Positions 1-10,867 of a DNA stretch of 53,520 bases are shown here, piece by piece. Location of the stretch: the NCBI GenBank assembly GCA_018064725.1, contig JAGHUQ010000004.1, forward strand, positions 1 through 53,520, given 5' to 3'. Below the pieces are notes generated by a model, which worked only from the letters and a program-made list of their open reading frames with translations, did not search any database and was not told where the DNA came from. The first letter of the stretch is position 1, and each line of letters begins with the position of its first letter. A program made the translations under genes and the position numbers. Source of the stretch: Candidatus Cryptobacteroides caccocaballi (GTDB lineage: Bacteria; Bacteroidota; Bacteroidia; Bacteroidales; UBA932).

Positions 1-3000
1 GAATACTTGCCGGCGGTGAGCAGTGCAGCAGAAGACTTCAGCCTTGCCTCCATGATCAGGTTGTTCGGTGTCGTTCCTGACGCCGCCTTCACCTTCGTGA
101 AGAGGGCAGACCTGGACATGCAGAGCTCGCTGCAGAGCATCTCCACGGAGAGCTCAGTATTCGATATGTTGGCAGAGATGATCTCGTTGACCCTCGTCAT
201 GAGGTCTTTCTCGGTGACGGCAACGGCCTGCTCGAGTTCCTTCGGAAGAGGTGCGGAAGAAGAGTACTTGCGCACGAGCAGTCCACGCATCTTCAGCAGA
301 TGGGCGACGAGAGCATGGAGATGTTCCGGAGAGAACGGTTTCTTGACATGGGCATCGGCTCCGACATCGAGACTTTCAAGAACGGAACTGTCGTCTGCCC
401 TGGCAGTAAGAAGGATGAACGGAATGTGGCACAGATTGCGATCCTCGCGGACAAAACGGCATAGCTGTGCACCGTCAGTGCCGGGCATCATCCAGTCGCT
501 GATGATAAGTGAAACGTTCTTTTCCCTGAGAATCTCCTTTGCGACGTCTCCATTAGGCGCGCTGGTGACCTTGTACTCACCGGAGAACTCAGCGACAAGG
601 AATCGTCTCATATCATCGTCATCTTCCACGACGAGAACATACGGTTCCTTGCTTGAAAGGTCCACCTCGACAGGCATCTCTTCCTCTACGACTGCCAGAG
701 AACTGGTCTCCGGAGCCTGTGTCTGAGCAGCAGCCAGCATATCCTTCCTCACAGGGAGAGTCACGAGGAATTCAGATCCTGAGCCTTCGGTCGAGTTGAC
801 AATCACTGTTCCGGAGTGCGCCTCTACCATCTGCTTGACGATGACAAGTCCGATTCCGGTGCCAGGCTTACTCTCGTCCACGCGATAGAAAGGAGTGAAA
901 AGTTTCCTCCTTTCGAGTGCAGACATTCCGCATCCATTGTCCGACACGACTACAGAGAAAGTATCTCCGCCATCATCCACCGACAGCGACAGCGACACGC
1001 TGTCCTTCGTGTACTTTATCGCATTAGACAGCAAGTTGCTGACTATCTTTGTGAAAGCCTCCGGGTCTATCCATGCTTCCAATGACTCCGGCTGGCAGTA
1101 GAAGTTGAAATTCACTCCGTACTTCTCTATCGACGGCATGAATCTCTCACATACGGACTTGATAAGCTCCACGACGTTGGACGGAGCATAGTCGAGAACC
1201 ATTCCGCCGGACGCTGTCACGCGGCTGAAATCCAGCAGCTGATTGATCAGCTTGAGAAGTCTTCGACTGTTCTTGTCGATGACATCGAGGTCCTCGGCTG
1301 TCTTTGCAGGCAGCTCTTCCCTGCGGCCAAGTATATTCTCCAAAGGCGCCGTAATGAGAGAAAGCGGAGTCCTGACCTCATGTGCGATCATGGTCACGAA
1401 CTGAATCTTCGCGGCCATATCCTGCTCATCGCGCGTCTTGATGGCCTCATGGAATCTCTCGCTGTAATGCTTCTGGTACTTACGCTTGTTGTAGAGGAAT
1501 ATGCCGGTAGCCGTTGCCGCCGCAAGAAGTATGTATACTATCAACGCGAAGGCCGAGGCGAGAGGATGAGGCTTGACCGAGAAGGTAAATGATGCACCCT
1601 CCTCGTTCCAGAGTCCGTCATTGTTGCTCGCAACCACCACGAATCTATACTTTCCGCCCGGCAGCCTGGTGTACAGCGCACTTGTCCTGTTTCCGGCCTC
1701 ATGCCACTGGTCGTCAAATCCCTCAAGCTTGTACCTGTAGCGATTCTCCTCAGGAGAACAGTAGCTCAGTGCCGCATAGGAAATCAGTATATCCCTGGAA
1801 TTGTTGGACAACCTGGTCTTTCCGTCCATAGGCATAGGTTCTCCGTTAACCATGAAAGACCTGACAATGACCGGCGGCATATACTTGTTCATGTAGATAT
1901 TATGAGGATAGAAGCTTATGAACCCGTTGGTCGTGCCCACGTATATGCGTCCGTCCGAAGTCACCATTCCGGAATTGACCATGAACTGTTCATTGATTAT
2001 GCCCTCGGTACTTCCGTAATGGTTCACGTTACCGTCTGAAAGGTCGTAGCTGAACAATCCCCTGACCGTGGTAATCCATATACGAGTTCCATCACCGGTC
2101 ACGAAAAGAGCATCACAGTTTTCTCCGAGGTCCACCTTGTCGAATCTCCCGGATTCCTGGTCAAAGCGGCACAGACCGTCACGCGTACCTATCCAAAAAA
2201 CGGATTCAGTCCCCATGTATATACAGTTCACCCAGTCGCTGAGCAATCCGTCAGCTTCCGTATATGAAGTCCAATGCCCCGATGCTGGATCCATGCAGAA
2301 CAATCCGCTTCCGGAAGATGCGGCCCAAAGCTTTCCGTCCGAGGATTGCTTAAGGTCCACGACGATTTCGCCGATCTCCTTTATCGAAACGAACGTGTCC
2401 CCTTCGGGATCATAGCGGCGTATGTCCGTCATCGTTCCGGCTATCAGAGAGCCGTCGCTAAGCCTCAGCAAAGAATATACGCTGGATTGACGATAATTCT
2501 TGACCTTGCCGCTCTTCAGGTCAAGCCTGTCCAAGCCATTGCCGTATCCTCCGATCCACAGACAATTGTCCTCTGCATAGAGCGCATGTATATTGTAGGA
2601 GCCAAGCTCGACCTTACCGGAACCAGGTGTGTAAGACTTCAGTATCTTTCCGGTGAAAGGAGAGTAGCAGACAACGCCTCCGTTATCGGATCCTATCCAG
2701 AGATTTCCTTCTTCATCCTCGCAGAACGTACTCACGAGGAAGCCCTCGTTGCTTCCTGTCAGCCTCGACATGGACTCTCTCTCGAAGCTGCTGCTGTGTG
2801 GAGAGACGTAGTTGACTCCACCGAAATAAGTACCGACCCATAGACCACCCTCGCGATCAACCGTCAACGGATAGACGAACCTGTTCGATATGGAAGACAG
2901 ATCGGACTGATCATTTACGAAAAGTCTCCTGCTCCGGTCTACCACGTCCATCCACATAAGTCCGTCATCAGAGCCGACCAGGAGCTCGCCAGGTGCGAAC

Positions 3001-3818
3001 TCGATGATGGAATGGACATGAGAGAGGCCATCCGCAGAGCCTATCGGCGTCGCAGTCCTGTGCGCCCTGTCATATCTGAGCACACCTCCGTCCCACGTTC
3101 CCAGATAGATGACTCCAGCAGAAGACTCGCACATCGCCAACACCCTGGCAGCATTTCCTCCGATTGTCGAGAACGCATTCTCGGTGAAGGAATCCGTCAC
3201 GGAATTATACATATAGAGTTTTCCGTATGCATGCGTAGCCGAAACCATCACATTATTGTTTGAATCGGCCATAAGCGATTCGACTCCAGCTGTGACATCT
3301 CCCAATGTGTAATGATTGATTTTCTTGGAATAGACGTCATACCTGAAGATTCCCCCCGCGACTGACGCCATCCAGATGTTCCCCATCATGTCCTTGGCAA
3401 GAATCGTCACATTCGTCTCGAGGCATGCCCCGTCAGGTGCCACGACAGGCAGCCTGCGGAAGACATGGGCACTTTCAGGATTGCTGAAGAATACGCCGAT
3501 GTCCGAAGCAGCCCAAACAGTACCGTCATCACCGATCACGAGAACGTTCACGGACACGTTGGACTCGACACGGCCATCGAGGTCGAAATCACAGACATTG
3601 ACAGAGACTCCGTCATAGCAGGCAACGCCTGATCCGGTCGCGAACCACATCATTCCATCCCCATCCTGACATAGAGATGTCACCATATTTGAGGGAAGAC
3701 CGTCCTTTACTGAGAGATTTCTGAAGTAGAAGTCCGGAGATTTGCTTGCAAAAGCCATGACCGGCGACAAAATGGCAAGCAGAATCAACTTAAGGCGAAT
3801 TTTTGCAAATGAGTACAT
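1..3818 (-). CDS. Hybrid two-component system regulator (HTCS: periplasmic beta-propeller sensor, histidine kinase, receiver, AraC-type HTH), C-terminus truncated by the window edge
   Basis: Not in the ORF track because it runs off the left edge. The reverse complement from ATG at 3818 reads MYSFAKIRLKLILLAILSPVMAFASKSPDFYFRNLSVKDGLPSNMVTSLCQDGDGMMWFATGSGVACYDG. Near position 1 it reads AraC-like KVKAASGTTPNNLIMEARLKSSAALLTAGKY, with kinase and receiver segments between. Confidence 0.9.
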   Translation of the reverse strand, partial: MYSFAKIRLKLILLAILSPVMAFASKSPDFYFRNLSVKDGLPSNMVTSLCQDGDGMMWFATGSGVACYDGVSVNVCDFDLDGRVESNVSVNVLVIGDDGTVWAASDIGVFFSNPESAHVFRRLPVVAPDGACLETNVTILAKDMMGNIWMASVAGGIFRYDVYSKKINHYTLGDVTAGVESLMADSNNNVMVSATHAYGKLYMYNSVTDSFTENAFSTIGGNAARVLAMCESSAGVIYLGTWDGGVLRYDRAHRTATPIGSADGLSHVHSIIEFAPGELLVGSDDGLMWMDVVDRSRRLFVNDQSDLSSISNRFVYPLTVDREGGLWVGTYFGGVNYVSPHSSSFERESMSRLTGSNEGFLVSTFCEDEEGNLWIGSDNGGVVCYSPFTGKILKSYTPGSGKVELGSYNIHALYAEDNCLWIGGYGNGLDRLDLKSGKVKNYRQSSVYSLLRLSDGSLIAGTMTDIRRYDPEGDTFVSIKEIGEIVVDLKQSSDGKLWAASSGSGLFCMDPASGHWTSYTEADGLLSDWVNCIYMGTESVFWIGTRDGLCRFDQESGRFDKVDLGENCDALFVTGDGTRIWITTVRGLFSYDLSDGNVNHYGSTEGIINEQFMVNSGMVTSDGRIYVGTTNGFISFYPHNIYMNKYMPPVIVRSFMVNGEPMPMDGKTRLSNNSRDILISYAALSYCSPEENRYRYKLEGFDDQWHEAGNRTSALYTRLPGGKYRFVVVASNNDGLWNEEGASFTFSVKPHPLASAFALIVYILLAAATATGIFLYNKRKYQKHYSERFHEAIKTRDEQDMAAKIQFVTMIAHEVRTPLSLITAPLENILGRREELPAKTAEDLDVIDKNSRRLLKLINQLLDFSRVTASGGMVLDYAPSNVVELIKSVCERFMPSIEKYGVNFNFYCQPESLEAWIDPEAFTKIVSNLLSNAIKYTKDSVSLSLSVDDGGDTFSVVVSDNGCGMSALERRKLFTPFYRVDESKPGTGIGLVIVKQMVEAHSGTVIVNSTEGSGSEFLVTLPVRKDMLAAAQTQAPETSSLAVVEEEMPVEVDLSSKEPYVLVVEDDDDMRRFLVAEFSGEYKVTSAPNGDVAKEILREKNVSLIISDWMMPGTDGAQLCRFVREDRNLCHIPFILLTARADDSSVLESLDVGADAHVKKPFSPEHLHALVAHLLKMRGLLVRKYSSSAPLPKELEQAVAVTEKDLMTRVNEIISANISNTELSVEMLCSELCMSRSALFTKVKAASGTTPNNLIMEARLKSSAALLTAGKY

Positions 3819-3839
3819 GTATGTGGTTACTTTTCATAG

Positions 3840-3847
3840 CAAATATA
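3840..3847 (-). promoter_or_regulatory. Putative Bacteroidota -7 box (TATATTTG) for the HTCS gene
   Basis: Reverse complement TATATTTG matches TAnnTTTG, about 20 nt upstream of the HTCS ATG. Confidence 0.5.
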
Positions 3848-3942
3848 CTATTTTTTCATTTTTGGCAATCAAGTCATTCCGACGCTGGACTATTTTACGA
3901 AAAAAGTGTACAGAATTCCACCCGTTCTACGCGCGTATTGCG

Positions 3943-3950
3943 TATCTTTG
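3943..3950 (+). promoter_or_regulatory. Putative -7 box (TATCTTTG) of the arabinose operon
   Basis: TATCTTTG matches TAnnTTTG, 28 nt before the GH127 ATG at 3979. Confidence 0.55.
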
Positions 3951-3978
3951 TGTATCTTAAATTCAACTGATTCCACAC

Positions 3979-6423
3979 ATGAAGACACTAGGAACAATAG
4001 TAAATCTCACATTTGCAGCCACGGTGCTCGCATCCTGCTCTCAGGCAAGCGACATCCCCGTGACTGACATTCTCGAGGTTCCATTCACTGCGACCGAGAT
4101 CACCGACGGTTTCTGGGCACCTCGCATCGAGACCAACAGGACAGTCACCATCCCGGCCGCCCTCTATCAGTGCGACATCAACGGACGCTTCGACAACTTT
4201 GCAATTGCCGGCGGCCTGATGGAAGGAGAGCACAGAGGGGATTTCTCATTCGACGACACCGACCCATACAAAGTCATCGAAGGAGCATCCTATTCACTTG
4301 CCGCCCACTATGACCCCGAGCTCGACAAGAGAATAGACGACTACATCGCGATAATCGCAGCGGCGCAGGAGCCTGACGGCTACCTCTGCACCTGCGTAAC
4401 CAACAAATGCTACCGTCTCTCAGGATGGTGGGGAACCCACAGGTGGGAGAAGATCAACAGCCATGAACTGTACAACTGCGGTCATCTCTACGAGGCAGCG
4501 GTCGCTCACTACAAGGCGACAGGCAAGCGCACCCTCCTCGATGTCGCCCTCAAGAATGCAGATCTCGTATGCGAGACCTTTGGCGACGAGGAAGGAAAGA
4601 TACATCGTCCGGGAGGACACCCTATCGTCGAGATGGGACTCGCCAAACTCTACAAGGTCACCGGAGACGAGAAGTATCTCCGCCAGGCAAAGTATTTCTG
4701 CGATGAGACCGGCAGGTGCACCGACGGCCATGCTCCAAGCATGTACAGCCAGGACCACATGCCTATCATCGAGCAGGAGGAGATCGTCGGACATGCGGTA
4801 AGAGCAGGCTATCTCTATTCAGGAGTCGCCGATGTCGCAGCGCTTACCCATGACAAGGCTTACTTCGACGCGCTCAGCAGGATATGGGACAACATGGCAG
4901 GCAAGAAGCTCTACATCACCGGAGGTATCGGCAGCCGCGCACAGGGCGAAGGTTTCGGTCCCGAGTATGAACTGCACAACAGCCAGGACTACTGCGAGAC
5001 CTGCGCATCCATAGCGAACGTCTATTGGAACCACAGGATGTTCCTCTACACCGGAGACAGCAAGTACATCGATGTCCTCGAGATGGCCCTCTACAACGGA
5101 GTCATGTCCGGAGTTTCCCTCGACGGAGACAAGTTCTTCTACGACAACCCGCTCGAAAGCATGGGAGAGCACGCTCGCGAGGAGTGGTTCGGATGTGCAT
5201 GCTGCCCTGGCAACATCACACGTTTCGTCGCATCCGTTCCGAACTACATGTACGCAGTCAGAGGCAATGACATCTATGTGAACCTCTTCATCGACAGCCA
5301 TAGCGACATCAACACGGAAAACGGCGTTCTCCATGTATCACAGAGCACCAGGTATCCTTGGGACGGCAGCGTCAAGATCAAGCTTGACCCTGAGCAGGAA
5401 GGACAGTTCGCTGTCATGGTCCGCGTACCGGGCTGGGCTAAGGAAGCTCCCGTCGACACGGGACTTTACAGCTTTGTAGACAACAAGGGTGGCGTCAAGG
5501 TAAGCGTGAACGGCGGCAAGGACATCAGCGGCAAGCTTGTAGACGGATATGTCGTAATCGACCGCAAATGGAAGTCGGGTGACGAGATCAGCGTCGACTT
5601 CAACATGGACGTGCGCAAGGTTCAGGCCTGCGACAAGGTAGAGGACGACCGCGGCAAGCTCGCCATCATGCGTGGCCCTGTCGTATACTGTCTCGAAGGC
5701 GTTGACCAGGAGAACGGACATGTGTTCGACAAGTATATCCCTGCAGCTAACGAATTCACTGCAGAATACAAGCCTGAACTCCTCTGCGGTGTCGTTGAAC
5801 TCAGCGGCGAAGCCGTCAAGGTGGACCTCGACGGAAACGAGGAGAAGGTGACCGTAAAGGCAATCCCTTACAGCACGTGGTGCAACAGGGGCAGCGACGA
5901 GATGGAAGTGTGGATCCCTGTTTCGGCAGAACTCACCCATCCGAAGCCTCTCCCTACCATCGCATCACAGGCAACCGCATACACTTCGAGCGTGGCAGCC
6001 ATCCAGAACGACGCACCTGAATCAGCAGCTGGAATGGGCGATGCATGGGGCGTGAACGACCAGTGGGAGCCTAAGAGCTCACACGACATCAGCAAGCCTT
6101 ACCACTACTGGTGGCAGAAAAGAGGTTCCGAGGTCAACCTCGCATACAAGTTTGCAAAGAAGGAGACAGTATCTGAGGTTCAGGTATACTGGCTGTCGTT
6201 CGATCACTACGACGGAAACTACAGGGTGCCTGAGTCATGGAAGCTCTACTACCAGCTCCCTGACGGAAGGTGGAAGGAAGTCGAGGCGCTCGACGAGTAC
6301 GGAGTCAAGGAAGACTGCTACAACGTGGTACGATTCAAGCCTGTAAGCACCGACGGTCTCAACATCGTGGCAAAGCTCCAGGAAGGAGAATCCGGAGGTA
6401 TAATCGAATGGAAGGTCAAGTAA
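3979..6423 (+). CDS. GH127-family (DUF1680) beta-L-arabinofuranosidase-like lipoprotein
   Basis: Lipobox ATVLASC. Family landmarks: TDGFWAPRIETNRTVTIPA, YCETCASIANVYWNHRMF, EEWFGCACCPGN (Glu/Cys cluster of the GH127 active site). C-terminal discoidin-like segment. Confidence 0.85.
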   Translation: MKTLGTIVNLTFAATVLASCSQASDIPVTDILEVPFTATEITDGFWAPRIETNRTVTIPAALYQCDINGRFDNFAIAGGLMEGEHRGDFSFDDTDPYKVIEGASYSLAAHYDPELDKRIDDYIAIIAAAQEPDGYLCTCVTNKCYRLSGWWGTHRWEKINSHELYNCGHLYEAAVAHYKATGKRTLLDVALKNADLVCETFGDEEGKIHRPGGHPIVEMGLAKLYKVTGDEKYLRQAKYFCDETGRCTDGHAPSMYSQDHMPIIEQEEIVGHAVRAGYLYSGVADVAALTHDKAYFDALSRIWDNMAGKKLYITGGIGSRAQGEGFGPEYELHNSQDYCETCASIANVYWNHRMFLYTGDSKYIDVLEMALYNGVMSGVSLDGDKFFYDNPLESMGEHAREEWFGCACCPGNITRFVASVPNYMYAVRGNDIYVNLFIDSHSDINTENGVLHVSQSTRYPWDGSVKIKLDPEQEGQFAVMVRVPGWAKEAPVDTGLYSFVDNKGGVKVSVNGGKDISGKLVDGYVVIDRKWKSGDEISVDFNMDVRKVQACDKVEDDRGKLAIMRGPVVYCLEGVDQENGHVFDKYIPAANEFTAEYKPELLCGVVELSGEAVKVDLDGNEEKVTVKAIPYSTWCNRGSDEMEVWIPVSAELTHPKPLPTIASQATAYTSSVAAIQNDAPESAAGMGDAWGVNDQWEPKSSHDISKPYHYWWQKRGSEVNLAYKFAKKETVSEVQVYWLSFDHYDGNYRVPESWKLYYQLPDGRWKEVEALDEYGVKEDCYNVVRFKPVSTDGLNIVAKLQEGESGGIIEWKVK

Positions 6424-6424
6424 G

Positions 6425-8392
6425 ATGAAAAGAACCTTATCAATCATCGCATCTGTCCTGGCTCTTTGCTCATGTGCAAAGGTCCAGGACACGGTATGTT
6501 CACCCGACGGCAGAATCTGCGTGAAGGTCGGAGATGAAGGATACTCAGTATATTATGACGGAAATGCCGTTCTCGAGAACAGCGTCGCTCAGATGCAGCT
6601 TGCAGACGGTCGCGCCTACGGTACCGGAAGCAAGGTCGTTGCTTCAAAGCTGACCAAGACTCCGGTTCACGAGCATATCGCCGCGCCTTTCTACCGCCAG
6701 GCAGAGTTCGACATGGACTACAACACCCTCACGCTCAAGTTCGACGACGAGTGGAGCATGATCTGGTACGTATGTGACGAAGGCGCCGCATACAGGTTCG
6801 TCGGAGGAAAGGACGGAGTCGAGACCATCGTCAGCAATGAGCTTGCGGACTTCAATTTCGTAAATGACTCAGACTGCTGGATCAACTACTCATCCAACCC
6901 GAGGAAGCCTTATGCAATGGCATTCGAGGGCGTCTATGAGCACCAGATGCTCTCCGACGGCAGCGAACTCCCCGCTTTCATGCCGGTATCCGTAGGCATC
7001 GGAGGTGGCAGCAGGCTCACCATACTCGAATCAGACCTCAAGGCATATCCAGGTATGTTCGCAAGGGTCAGCGGCACGACCGTAAGTGCTGAATTCGCAG
7101 GTTACCCTGCTTCATTCGACAAATATCCTTCAAGGCAGCAGCTTTACGTGACCGAGCACGAGGATTACATCGCAAAGGTCTGCGGGAAGATGAATTTCCC
7201 ATGGAGGGTCCTTGCAATCAGCGAGAAGGAAACCGACATGCCTGTCAACAACATGGTCTATGCGCTCGCAGAGCCATCGAAGATTTCAGACACATCATGG
7301 ATCAAGCCAGGTTTCGCAGCTTGGGAATGGTGGAATGACTGGGGGCTCACCGGAGTGCCATTCAAGCCAGGCATCAACATGGAAACCTACAGGTATTACA
7401 TCGACTTCGCTTCGGCAAACGGTCTTGAATACATGGTGCTCGACGAAGGATGGAGCACCCCATCAAAGGGCGATATCCTCACATCTATCGACGAGATCGA
7501 CGTCAAGGCTCTCGTGGATTATGCAGCACAGAGGAATGTCAAGATCTGGCTTTGGACAGTATTCAACTGTCTGGACGAGAAGCTTGAGGATGCTTGCAAG
7601 AAATACTCGGAGATGGGAGTGGCCGGTTTCAAGGTCGACTTCCTTGACAGAAACGACCAGACCGCGGTGGAGATGATATGGAGAATCGCAGAATGTGCCG
7701 CAAGGTATCATCTCATGCTTGACTACCATGGAATATTCCCTCCGACCGGTATCTGCCGCACCTATCCTAACGTAGTGAACTACGAGAGCATACACGGCGA
7801 GGAGAACATGAAGTGGATCACCAGCGAGATGGACATGCCTGCGCTCAATGCCGCTTACCCTTTCCTCAGAATGATGGAAGGCTATGCAGATTATACTCCT
7901 GGCGGTCTCCAGAATGTCAGAAGAGACCAGTTCACGGACGTATACAGCAATCCGCTCGTTCAGGGAACAAGGGCACAGCAGGTAGCTCTCTACCTGACCC
8001 TCGACTCCCCTTTCAGCATGCTCTGCGACACTCCTAGCCGCTACATGGCTGACCAGGCGACCACAGATTTCATCTGTTCTCTTCCCAGGAACTACGATAA
8101 GACTCTCTGCCTCGACGGAAAGATCGGCGAGTACGTCGTCATGGCCCGCAAGGCAGGAGACGACTGGTATGTAGCCGGAACCACCAACTGGGACTCTCGC
8201 GAGCTCAGCATCGACCTCAGCGTCCTCGGAGACGGTGAGTATGAGATGGAATGCTATCTCGACGGCGAAGATGCAGACATAGACGCATGCAGCCACGTCA
8301 TCTCCAAGTCCGAAGCCAAGAAGCTGGGGAAGGTCGACGTACGCATGGCACAGGGTGGAGGCTTCCTCATCAAGCTCAAAAAGAACAACTAA
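6425..8392 (+). CDS. GH97-family glycoside hydrolase lipoprotein (retaining type predicted)
   Basis: Lipobox LALCSC. GH97-like PGFAAWEWWNDWG, MVLDEGW, GFKVDFLDRNDQ, LMLDYHGIFPPTGICRTYPNVVNYESIHGEE. Confidence 0.85.
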   Translation: MKRTLSIIASVLALCSCAKVQDTVCSPDGRICVKVGDEGYSVYYDGNAVLENSVAQMQLADGRAYGTGSKVVASKLTKTPVHEHIAAPFYRQAEFDMDYNTLTLKFDDEWSMIWYVCDEGAAYRFVGGKDGVETIVSNELADFNFVNDSDCWINYSSNPRKPYAMAFEGVYEHQMLSDGSELPAFMPVSVGIGGGSRLTILESDLKAYPGMFARVSGTTVSAEFAGYPASFDKYPSRQQLYVTEHEDYIAKVCGKMNFPWRVLAISEKETDMPVNNMVYALAEPSKISDTSWIKPGFAAWEWWNDWGLTGVPFKPGINMETYRYYIDFASANGLEYMVLDEGWSTPSKGDILTSIDEIDVKALVDYAAQRNVKIWLWTVFNCLDEKLEDACKKYSEMGVAGFKVDFLDRNDQTAVEMIWRIAECAARYHLMLDYHGIFPPTGICRTYPNVVNYESIHGEENMKWITSEMDMPALNAAYPFLRMMEGYADYTPGGLQNVRRDQFTDVYSNPLVQGTRAQQVALYLTLDSPFSMLCDTPSRYMADQATTDFICSLPRNYDKTLCLDGKIGEYVVMARKAGDDWYVAGTTNWDSRELSIDLSVLGDGEYEMECYLDGEDADIDACSHVISKSEAKKLGKVDVRMAQGGGFLIKLKKNN

Positions 8393-8415
8393 CTATCATA
8401 AATAACAAAACATAA

Positions 8416-10848
8416 ATGAAAAAGTCATTAGCAATAGCAGCTGCATTCCTTGCAGCAGCAGCGTGTACTTCAAAGCCTGCAGAGCAGGTAGAGACAGGTA
8501 ATTATCCTATCTCGCCAGTTCCTTTCACAAGCGTCAAGGTCAACCCTGACACTTTCTGGGGGCAGAGGCTCAAGGCTTCGCGCGAGGTAACCATCCCTCT
8601 TGCTTTCAGCAAGTGCGAGAGCGAGGGCAGATATGAGAACTTCGTGCATGCAGCAGAGCAGCTGCACGCAGACCACAACCTCGGCTTCGAGGTAGGAGGT
8701 TACTCTTTCGACGACACCGATGTCTATAAGACAATCGAGGGCGCCAGCTACATTCTCCAGACTTATCCTGACCCTAAGCTCGAGGCTTACATCGACAGCG
8801 TCCTCGTACTTGTCGCTGCAGCCCAGGAGCCAGACGGATATCTCTACACTGCACGTACCATGAACCCTGAGCATCCTCACGAGTGGGCAGGTACCAAGCG
8901 TTGGGAGACCGTGGAGGACCTCAGCCATGAGTTCTATAACCTCGGACACATGGTAGAGGGTGCGATAGCACACTATCAGGCAACCGGCAAGAGGACCTTC
9001 CTTGACATCGCAATCAAGTACGCTGACTGCGTCTGCCGCGAAGTCGGACTCGGCAAGGGTCAGGTTGACCGCGTTCCCGGACATCAGATCGCAGAGATGG
9101 CTCTTGCAAAGCTCTATACAGTGACAGGCGAGCGCAAGTACCTCGACCAGGCTAAGTACTTCCTTGACAGGAGAGGCTACACCACCCGTACCGACGAGTA
9201 CAGCCAGGCACACCTCCCTATCCTCGAGCAGGATGAGGCAGTGGGTCATGCAGTACGTGCCGCATACATGTACTCAGGTATCGCAGACGTTGCAGCTCTC
9301 ACCGGTGACGCCAAGTATATCGAGGCTATCGACCGCATCTGGGAGAACATCGTGGGCAAGAAGCTCTACATCACCGGCGGTATCGGTGCGACAAACAATG
9401 GCGAGGCTTTCGGCGCAAACTATGAGCTCCCTAACATGAGCGCATACTGCGAGACCTGCGCAGCCATCGGTAACGTATATGTGAACTACAGGATGTTCCT
9501 CCTCCACGGAGAGAGCAAGTATTATGACGTACTCGAGCGTTCACTCTACAACGGACTCATCAGCGGCGTCAGCCTCGACGGTGACGGTTTCTTCTACCCT
9601 AACCCACTCGAGAGCATCGGCCAGCATGCACGTAAGGCATGGTTCGGCTGCGCTTGCTGCCCTTCTAACATCTGTCGTTTCATCCCTTCATTCCCTGGTT
9701 ATATCTATGCCGTGAAGGATGACGCTCTCTACGTGAACCTCTTCGTTTCCAACACCATGGAGCAGAAGGTCGCAGGCAAGGACATCACCGTCAGCCAGAA
9801 GACCAACTACCCTTGGAACGGTGACATCGAGATCAGCGTGGACGCTACCGAGGCTGACAGCTTCACCATGAAGCTCCGTATCCCAGGTTGGGTTAAGGGT
9901 GACGTGGTTCCTAGCGACCTCTATAACTACACCGATGGCAAGCGCCTCGGATACAGCTGCAAGGTCAACGGTGCTGACGCTCAGGGCGAGCTCACCGAGG
10001 ACGGTTACCTCACCATCAAGCGCAACTGGAAGGCAGGCGACAAGATCGCCCTCCACTTCGACATGGAGCCTCGTACCGTAAGGGCACATCACGAAGTCAA
10101 GGCAGACCAGGGTCGCGTAGCTATCGAGTGCGGTCCGGTCGTTTACTGCGCAGAGTGGCCGGACAACAGCAACTTCTCAGTTCGCTCAGTCATCCTCAAC
10201 CAGAACCCTCAGATGAAGGTTGTAAGCCGTCCAGACCTCCTCTATGGACTCAACCAGATCGTAACAGATGCTCAGGAAATCGGTTTCGACAAGGCTGGCC
10301 GCATGAACATCAAGGACGTGAAGCTTACCCTTATTCCTTATTATGCATGGTGTCAGAGAGGCAGCGGTGAGATGACCGTATGGATTCCACAGGACCTCCG
10401 CGCTGCAAACCCTACAATGCCTGAGACCCTCGCTTCCAAGAGCAAGATCGAAGGATCACGCACACCATCATCAATTTCTGCAATCAACGACAGGCTCGTT
10501 CCGACCCCTGACAACGTAAGCATTCCATATTTCCACTACTGGCCAGCTGCCGGCGGCACTGAGAACATCATCTACAGGTTCCCAGAGAAGACCACTGTCA
10601 GCAGCAGCACCACCTACTGGTTCGACGACCAGCCTTGGGGTGGTTGCAAGGTTCCTCAGGCGTGGAGAATCTATTACAGCAACGACAAGGGCGAATGGGT
10701 AGAAGTTGAGGAGCCATCAGGCTATCCTACCGACAAGGACAAGGCATGCCAGGTACTCTTCAAGCCAGTAGCGACTACTGCAGTCAAGATCGAGATCGAT
10801 CAGCCAGAGGGCTTCAGCTGCGGTATCTATGAGTGGGAAGTAAAATAA
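8416..10848 (+). CDS. GH127-family beta-L-arabinofuranosidase-like lipoprotein (paralogue of 3979..6423)
   Basis: Lipobox LAAAAC. Same landmarks: YCETCAAIGNVYVNYRMF and KAWFGCACCPSN. C-terminal discoidin-like segment. Confidence 0.85.
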   Translation: MKKSLAIAAAFLAAAACTSKPAEQVETGNYPISPVPFTSVKVNPDTFWGQRLKASREVTIPLAFSKCESEGRYENFVHAAEQLHADHNLGFEVGGYSFDDTDVYKTIEGASYILQTYPDPKLEAYIDSVLVLVAAAQEPDGYLYTARTMNPEHPHEWAGTKRWETVEDLSHEFYNLGHMVEGAIAHYQATGKRTFLDIAIKYADCVCREVGLGKGQVDRVPGHQIAEMALAKLYTVTGERKYLDQAKYFLDRRGYTTRTDEYSQAHLPILEQDEAVGHAVRAAYMYSGIADVAALTGDAKYIEAIDRIWENIVGKKLYITGGIGATNNGEAFGANYELPNMSAYCETCAAIGNVYVNYRMFLLHGESKYYDVLERSLYNGLISGVSLDGDGFFYPNPLESIGQHARKAWFGCACCPSNICRFIPSFPGYIYAVKDDALYVNLFVSNTMEQKVAGKDITVSQKTNYPWNGDIEISVDATEADSFTMKLRIPGWVKGDVVPSDLYNYTDGKRLGYSCKVNGADAQGELTEDGYLTIKRNWKAGDKIALHFDMEPRTVRAHHEVKADQGRVAIECGPVVYCAEWPDNSNFSVRSVILNQNPQMKVVSRPDLLYGLNQIVTDAQEIGFDKAGRMNIKDVKLTLIPYYAWCQRGSGEMTVWIPQDLRAANPTMPETLASKSKIEGSRTPSSISAINDRLVPTPDNVSIPYFHYWPAAGGTENIIYRFPEKTTVSSSTTYWFDDQPWGGCKVPQAWRIYYSNDKGEWVEVEEPSGYPTDKDKACQVLFKPVATTAVKIEIDQPEGFSCGIYEWEVK

Positions 10849-10867
10849 CAAACAACTTATAATTATT

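Noticed and set aside
7-3618. Many plus-strand ORFs opposite the HTCS gene (7..726, 2274..2843 and others)
   Set aside because: They are shadows of the minus-strand HTCS reading frame, which the track omits because it has no stop inside the window. No family motifs in the plus-strand translations.
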